In this document: positions 60,480-64,000 of the stretch, in pieces
Layout of the letters: every line of letters starts with the position of its first letter
How positions within the stretch are numbered: position 1 is the first letter of the stretch
Source of the DNA: Flavobacteriaceae bacterium Ga0077528
Lineage (GTDB): Bacteria > Bacteroidota > Bacteroidia > Flavobacteriales > Flavobacteriaceae
NCBI GenBank assembly: GCA_001464475.1
Contig: LNDX01000009.1
Location: 1 to 64,000 of the forward strand
Length of the DNA: 64,000 nt
Direction of reading: 5' to 3'
The notes under the pieces: generated by a model
What the model was told of the DNA's origin: nothing
Seen by the model: only the letters and a program-made list of their open reading frames with translations
The model's database searches: none
Position numbers and translations under genes: made by a program

Positions 60480-61706
60480 TTAATAAATATAATTATCTAC
60501 TGCCTTATCCAGTTCTTCTCCCAAGATTTTTGCATATACCTGTGTGGTTCTAATATCCTGATGATCCATTAACTTTGAAACGTGTTCAATTCTCATGCCA
60601 TTATTCAGAGCGTTGGTAGCAAAACTGTGTCGGCTTAAATGAAAAGAAACGTGGATTGGAAACTCTAAAGCTTTGGCAATCCTTTGGATTTGAAAATTAG
60701 CCGACTTATTTGCTTTTTGGGTTATCTCATAACGATATTCGGCATTCTTCAAAAAGAAATCCTTATTGGTTACAATCGGGAAAATAAAATCATCGGGCTG
60801 TGGGTTTTCTTTTTGGTATTTTTTGATAATATCCAAAGCTACTTTACCGATTTTAAACTGATGGGGTCTTCCTGTTTTACGAATGACTTTTTTAATTCGC
60901 TGTTCGTCTTCAATAAAGTCCTTGTTTTGGATTTCCAAAGCATCGCTGAACCGTAGCCCTCCTGCATAAATGGAAAAAATAAACATATCCCTGTAAATAT
61001 CTCCTTTTGTTCCTTCCCCTGCATTGTAATTAATCATTGCCTCAATTTGTTCCTTGTTCAAAAACAATCGCTTGCCTGTTTCTTTTTTTAAAGTCAGTTT
61101 ACTTATTGGGTACATATATTCGGGGATAATATCCTCTTTAATGGCTTGTTTGAACATTATCGCCAGTATCATAATGGAGTAGCGCTGTGTGGTTAATCCA
61201 TTACCTAATTCATTTACCATATATGCCATATAGTCCATTAAGAGCGAAACGGTAATATCATCAAAGAAAACATCTTTTGTGCCTAACCAGTTTTCAAACT
61301 TCTCTAAATACAGCTTGTAATTATTATACGTTCCCACAGAAACACTCCCCCTGATTTTTTCGCAATACTTATAAGAGTATTCAAAAAAGTTAGGCACTTC
61401 TTTACCCTTAATAGCTTCTTTAAGTTTCTTTGCCGAAACCGTTTTTACCTTTCTTTCCAAGTCCGCAACCTGTCCTTCCGCATCTGCTACTTTTTGAGCA
61501 ATGGAAGCGTTCATTCTTGCGCTATTTGGGTGGTTCTTTTTTACCCTCTGTTTTGCCTCGTCCCATTCGCTCTCTTTCAACTTCACGCCAACAGAAATAA
61601 ATTTTGCTTTCCTGTCTTTAATAACTCTTATATATAAAGGACAATGTCCCGCTTGGTCTTGCTGATGTGTTCTTAAAATTAACTTAATAGAAGCCATAAA
61701 TTGCAA
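60480..61706 (-). CDS. int: Tyrosine recombinase (phage/CTn-type integrase)
   Basis: A 408-residue site-specific recombinase. An arm-binding N-terminus (LRTHQQDQAGHCPLYIRVI) and SAM-like domain (about 105-195) precede the catalytic domain with Arg in YAGGLRFSDALEI, Lys in the beta-hairpin, HLSRHSFAT (His-x-x-Arg) and MDHQDIRTTQVYAKI with the nucleophile Tyr. It lies at the right end and reads inward, as usual for an element border. A GTACAAC pair is found 94 bp beyond its start. Confidence 0.95.
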   Translation of the reverse strand: MQFMASIKLILRTHQQDQAGHCPLYIRVIKDRKAKFISVGVKLKESEWDEAKQRVKKNHPNSARMNASIAQKVADAEGQVADLERKVKTVSAKKLKEAIKGKEVPNFFEYSYKYCEKIRGSVSVGTYNNYKLYLEKFENWLGTKDVFFDDITVSLLMDYMAYMVNELGNGLTTQRYSIMILAIMFKQAIKEDIIPEYMYPISKLTLKKETGKRLFLNKEQIEAMINYNAGEGTKGDIYRDMFIFSIYAGGLRFSDALEIQNKDFIEDEQRIKKVIRKTGRPHQFKIGKVALDIIKKYQKENPQPDDFIFPIVTNKDFFLKNAEYRYEITQKANKSANFQIQRIAKALEFPIHVSFHLSRHSFATNALNNGMRIEHVSKLMDHQDIRTTQVYAKILGEELDKAVDNYIY

Positions 61707-61799
61707 AAATTAAAAAGTTGTACTATATTTACAAAAGGAAGCAAATGGGTGAAGTCTTTAAAAACAAAGCGTTTCATTTGAGTGCAACCTGAAACGAAA

Positions 61800-61821
61800 G
61801 TACAACATTTGGTACAACAAA
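61800..61821 (+). repeat. GTACAAC direct pair beside the integrase
   Basis: Two GTACAAC heptamers separated by five bases, followed by AAA, between the integrase start and the attC-like element. They could be arm-type or core binding sites. The similar pair at 1144-1164 is in the same orientation. Confidence 0.4.
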
Positions 61822-61931
61822 GCAAACATTATATTGCTTTTTTTTGCTTCAATTTGCATCATCAAAAATAAACAAGTCAATAAATACGGTACTTTAGAAG
61901 CAAATCAAAACATATAATATTATAATAGTAC

Positions 61932-62057
61932 TAACAGCGGTTTGGCAAAAGGCGGGGTTTCGTGCTTCGTAGAAACATTTGTGCAAGGTTCAACATTTGT
62001 GCTTCGTATGAACTTTAGTGCTAAAAATCCCGCCCTTCGCCAAGCCGCAAACCGTTA
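61932..62057 (+). repeat. attC-like palindromic element (126 bp)
   Basis: It begins TAACAGCGGTTTGG and ends with GCCGCAAACCGTTA. The last 30 bases are an imperfect inverted copy of the first 26, with shared TTGGCAAAAGGCGGG-type arms. The centre has repeats of TTTGTGCTTCGTA and CATTTGTG. TAAC...GTTA ends, inverted arms and a length near 126 bp are all features of integron attC sites such as the VCR. No integron integrase is in the window. Confidence 0.55.
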
Positions 62058-62092
62058 AAAAGCTGTTTATGGCTACTCGCCATTTTTAGAGT

Positions 62093-62497
62093 TTAATTCA
62101 ACTGCTCTTGAAAAACTTCCAGTAAATAATCTGGAGAAACCATTCGTGTTGGTGATTGTTCCATGGCTTTTAAAACACGTTTCATAGCAAACGGATTTAA
62201 TCCCATATTGATGCCAATTTCGTGTATTTTATTTTGTTCTCTTTCGTGCAAAACGCCATCGCAATGCATTAAAAGTGCCAATCTATAAAACTGCTGAATG
62301 CGTTCAAATTCACTTTTGATTATTTCACTTCGGTTTTCTTCATGAAAAAGTTGTTTCAACTCGTCTTTGTTTACGCCAAGTTCTATCGCAATTATCGAAA
62401 GAAACATGTATTCTCTTTCGTGCAATTCGCCATCTACAATTGCAAATGCAATCATGTCTGCTAATAAACTTAATTTTTGTTCCTTAGTGTTCATCAA
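62093..62497 (-). CDS. TerB-like protein
   Basis: A 134-residue all-helical protein with two copies of an acidic turn: AFAIVDGELHEREYMFL and ALLMHCDGVLHEREQNKI. This duplicated D-G-x-(L)HERE pattern fits the TerB (tellurite-resistance/DjlA N-terminal) fold. It is a host gene next to the attC-like element and is not linked to the prophage. Confidence 0.75.
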   Translation of the reverse strand: MMNTKEQKLSLLADMIAFAIVDGELHEREYMFLSIIAIELGVNKDELKQLFHEENRSEIIKSEFERIQQFYRLALLMHCDGVLHEREQNKIHEIGINMGLNPFAMKRVLKAMEQSPTRMVSPDYLLEVFQEQLN

Positions 62498-62553
62498 AAT
62501 GATTATTTTTAGCTAAAATATAATTAATTGTTAAATTCTAAAAATTAATTCGC

Positions 62554-63357
62554 TTGAAATTCATTTTAACCCTTTTATTTGGAATACTATTTTGCAGCTC
62601 AAATGCGCAAGAAAGCACTGCTAGTAAGCAAGTTTCTTCTTTTTCAATAGAAGCACCACAATTAAATACAACTAAGAAAATTTGGGTGTATTTGCCAAAA
62701 GAGTACAGCACAAATCCAAAGAAAAAATATCCTGTTATCTACATGCACGATGGTCAAAACCTGTTTGATGCCAAAACTTCTTACGTTGGTGAATGGAATG
62801 TTGATGAAACCTTAGATAGCATTTCGGCACAAGTAATCGTCATCGGTATCGAACACGGCAACGAAAAACGAATGGAAGAATTAACACCTTTCAAACATGA
62901 AAAATATGGCGGAGGAAATGCCGATAATTATTTAGACTTTATTGTTCAAACATTAAAACCTTATGTTGACAAAACCTACAGAACCAAAACCAATGCTAAT
63001 AACACAGCGCTTTTCGGAAGTTCACTTGGTGGATTAGTTTCGTTTTATGGTGCATTAAAATATCCTAAAATCTTTGGAAAAGTAGGTTGCTTCTCGCCTT
63101 CCTTTTGGTTCAACAGAAAAGAAATTTTCGAACTAATGGAACAAACTAAAACATTCAAAACCAAAATCTATTTCCTATGTGGCGACAACGAAGGTGACGA
63201 AGATATGGTTCGCGATTTAAATAATATGGAAGTCCAAGTCAATACCAAACGCTGTGAATGTAAAATGCTAAACAAAAAAATTATTGTAAAAGAAGGACAA
63301 CACAACGAAAAATTATGGCGTGAAGGTTTCAAAAAAGCGTACCTTTGGCTGTTTTAA
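62554..63357 (+). CDS. Exported putative esterase (Fes/IroE-type alpha/beta-hydrolase)
   Basis: A 267-residue exported enzyme. Signal peptide at residues 1-18 (start TTG 62554; no better ATG). Fold elements: YPVIYMHDGQNLFDAKTSY, TALFGSSLGGLVSFYGALKYP (nucleophile), FLCGDNEGDED and EGQHNEKLW (His). Related enzymes hydrolyse siderophore or acyl esters. Confidence 0.8.
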   Translation: MKFILTLLFGILFCSSNAQESTASKQVSSFSIEAPQLNTTKKIWVYLPKEYSTNPKKKYPVIYMHDGQNLFDAKTSYVGEWNVDETLDSISAQVIVIGIEHGNEKRMEELTPFKHEKYGGGNADNYLDFIVQTLKPYVDKTYRTKTNANNTALFGSSLGGLVSFYGALKYPKIFGKVGCFSPSFWFNRKEIFELMEQTKTFKTKIYFLCGDNEGDEDMVRDLNNMEVQVNTKRCECKMLNKKIIVKEGQHNEKLWREGFKKAYLWLF

Positions 63358-63415
63358 AAACTGTATAGTGTAGAATTGTATATTGTATACTGAAATGCTA
63401 CAATAGACAAGAAAA

Positions 63416-63460
63416 CATTATACAACAATACATTATACAACAATACATTATACAACAATA
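63416..63460. repeat. Three tandem copies of a 15-bp repeat
   Basis: CATTATACAACAATA occurs three times in a row, followed by a partial fourth copy, just before the next start codon. A short AT-rich inverted segment (63362-63392) precedes it. Confidence 0.9.
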
Positions 63461-63478
63461 CATTATACATTAAAAAAC

Positions 63479-63919
63479 ATGAACAACAACGATATTTTCA
63501 AAAAACTACGAGTAGCTTTAATGCTTCGTGACGACCAAATAGAAGAAATCTTAAAATTAGTAGATTTCAGAATGTCTAAAGGTGAAATTGGTAACTTTTT
63601 TAGAAGTGAAGACCATCCTAAATTTATGGAATGTGGCGATCAAGTATTGCGTAATTTCCTAAACGGATTAGTAATTCACTTACGTGGAACAAAAGAAAAT
63701 CCTAAGAATCCTATGGATGTCATTGCAATTCACAAAAAAGAAGCGCAACCAAAAGAATTTAAAAAACCAGAAGGAGCTGCTCCGAAAAAAGAGTTTAAGC
63801 CAGGTGATTTCAAGAAAAAACCTGCTTCAAAACCAAACTTCAAAGACAAAAAGCCTACTAAAAAAATCGAAATTGTAGAGAAAGTACAATACAAAAACGG
63901 TAAGAATAAAAAGGACTAA
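63479..63919 (+). CDS. DUF1456 (YehS-like) protein
   Basis: A 146-residue protein. The first 80 residues are a YehS-like DUF1456 domain (NNNDIFKKLRVALMLRDDQI, FFRSEDHPKFMECGDQVLRNFLNGL). The C-terminus is Lys/Pro-rich and disordered. Function not established. Confidence 0.85.
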   Translation: MNNNDIFKKLRVALMLRDDQIEEILKLVDFRMSKGEIGNFFRSEDHPKFMECGDQVLRNFLNGLVIHLRGTKENPKNPMDVIAIHKKEAQPKEFKKPEGAAPKKEFKPGDFKKKPASKPNFKDKKPTKKIEIVEKVQYKNGKNKKD

Positions 63920-63922
63920 ACA

Positions 63923-64000
63923 ATGGATTTAGCTGTTCAAATAAAGCAACAATTTCCACATTTTAACGCTGAATTGATTTCAGAAATAGTTCAGCACGCT
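63923..64000 (+). CDS. Start of a further gene, truncated by the window end
   Basis: Twenty-six codons from ATG 63923 to the window end (MDLAVQIKQQFPHFNAELIS). The layout resembles the start of a Crp/Fnr-type cyclic nucleotide-binding protein, but too little is present to be sure. Confidence 0.45.
   Translation, partial: MDLAVQIKQQFPHFNAELISEIVQHA

Larger units (their letters stand above)
42084..61821 (-). mobile_element. Integrated tailless-phage-like element
   Basis: All genes here run on the minus strand, opposite to the island. A tyrosine recombinase at the right end, an RteC-like protein and an excisionase-type HTH mark an integrative element. The late region has a GH19 endolysin, a candidate spanin, many single-span proteins and candidate beta-sandwich capsid proteins. 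Terminase, portal, tail and conjugation genes are not recognisable. Both borders are approximate; no exact direct repeat could be fixed. Confidence 0.7.

Noticed and set aside
42084..61821. Integrative conjugative element
   Set aside because: No relaxase, coupling protein, TraG/VirB4 or mating-pair genes are recognisable, while lysis and structural-type genes are present.
42084..61821. Tailed prophage
   Set aside because: No large terminase, portal, head protease, tape measure or baseplate gene can be seen among the late genes.
63416..63460. CRISPR array
   Set aside because: The 15-bp repeats are directly adjacent without spacers and no cas gene is near.

Overview
The window looks like chromosome of a Flavobacterium-type Bacteroidetes. 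It is strongly AT-rich, several genes have TAnnTTTG-type -7 promoter boxes, Shine-Dalgarno sites are weak or absent, and the recognisable genes (GH19 endolysin, RteC-like protein, CTn-type integrase, EgtB/EgtD, SelO) have flavobacterial relatives. No rRNA, tRNA or CRISPR array was seen. All function calls come from reading motifs, not from searches.

Region 1 (1-1435): one cation-efflux gene sits between sequences that look like the ends of integron attC sites (GTTA at 205-208, TAAC at 1071-1074). An intergenic stretch follows with a paired GTACAAC motif and an A12-G11 homopolymer.

Region 2 (1436-41396): about 45 genes, all on the plus strand, form a redox and repair island. It carries six MsrA-type domains plus one degenerate one, three MsrB domains, two TlpA-like redoxins, thioredoxin fusions, an OsmC fusion, an AhpD-like protein, DUF1223, a flavin disulfide oxidoreductase, SelO, a YtxJ-type monothiol redoxin and two DUF427 proteins. 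It also has both marker enzymes of ergothioneine-type thiol-histidine synthesis (EgtB-like at 7338, EgtD at 27255), with a BCCT transporter, thiolase, racemase-like protein, glutamate-semialdehyde dehydrogenase and AraC regulator around EgtD. Many genes occur as paralogous pairs, and decayed copies lie between them, so the island has grown by duplication. The likely joint role is repair of oxidised methionine and control of thiol redox state, supported by a small-molecule thiol; this is inference.

Region 3 (about 42.0-61.8 kb): an integrated element, all on the minus strand. From right to left it carries a tyrosine recombinase, an RteC-like protein, an excisionase-type HTH protein, a winged-helix protein that may act in replication, small genes, a three-gene cargo (RES toxin-like, ParB/Srx-like, TIKI/EreA-like), an array of 10-bp repeats, and a long late operon. 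The late operon has a transglutaminase-like protein, several single-membrane-span proteins, two or three candidate beta-sandwich capsid-type proteins, annexin-like membrane proteins, a GH19 lysis cassette, and an ArdC-zincin-RecA fusion. No terminase, portal or tail gene is recognisable. It is best read as a tailless, probably membrane-containing prophage of a type I cannot assign.

Region 4 (61.8-64.0 kb): a 126-bp attC-like palindromic element, then ordinary host genes (TerB-like, esterase, DUF1456, and the start of a further gene).
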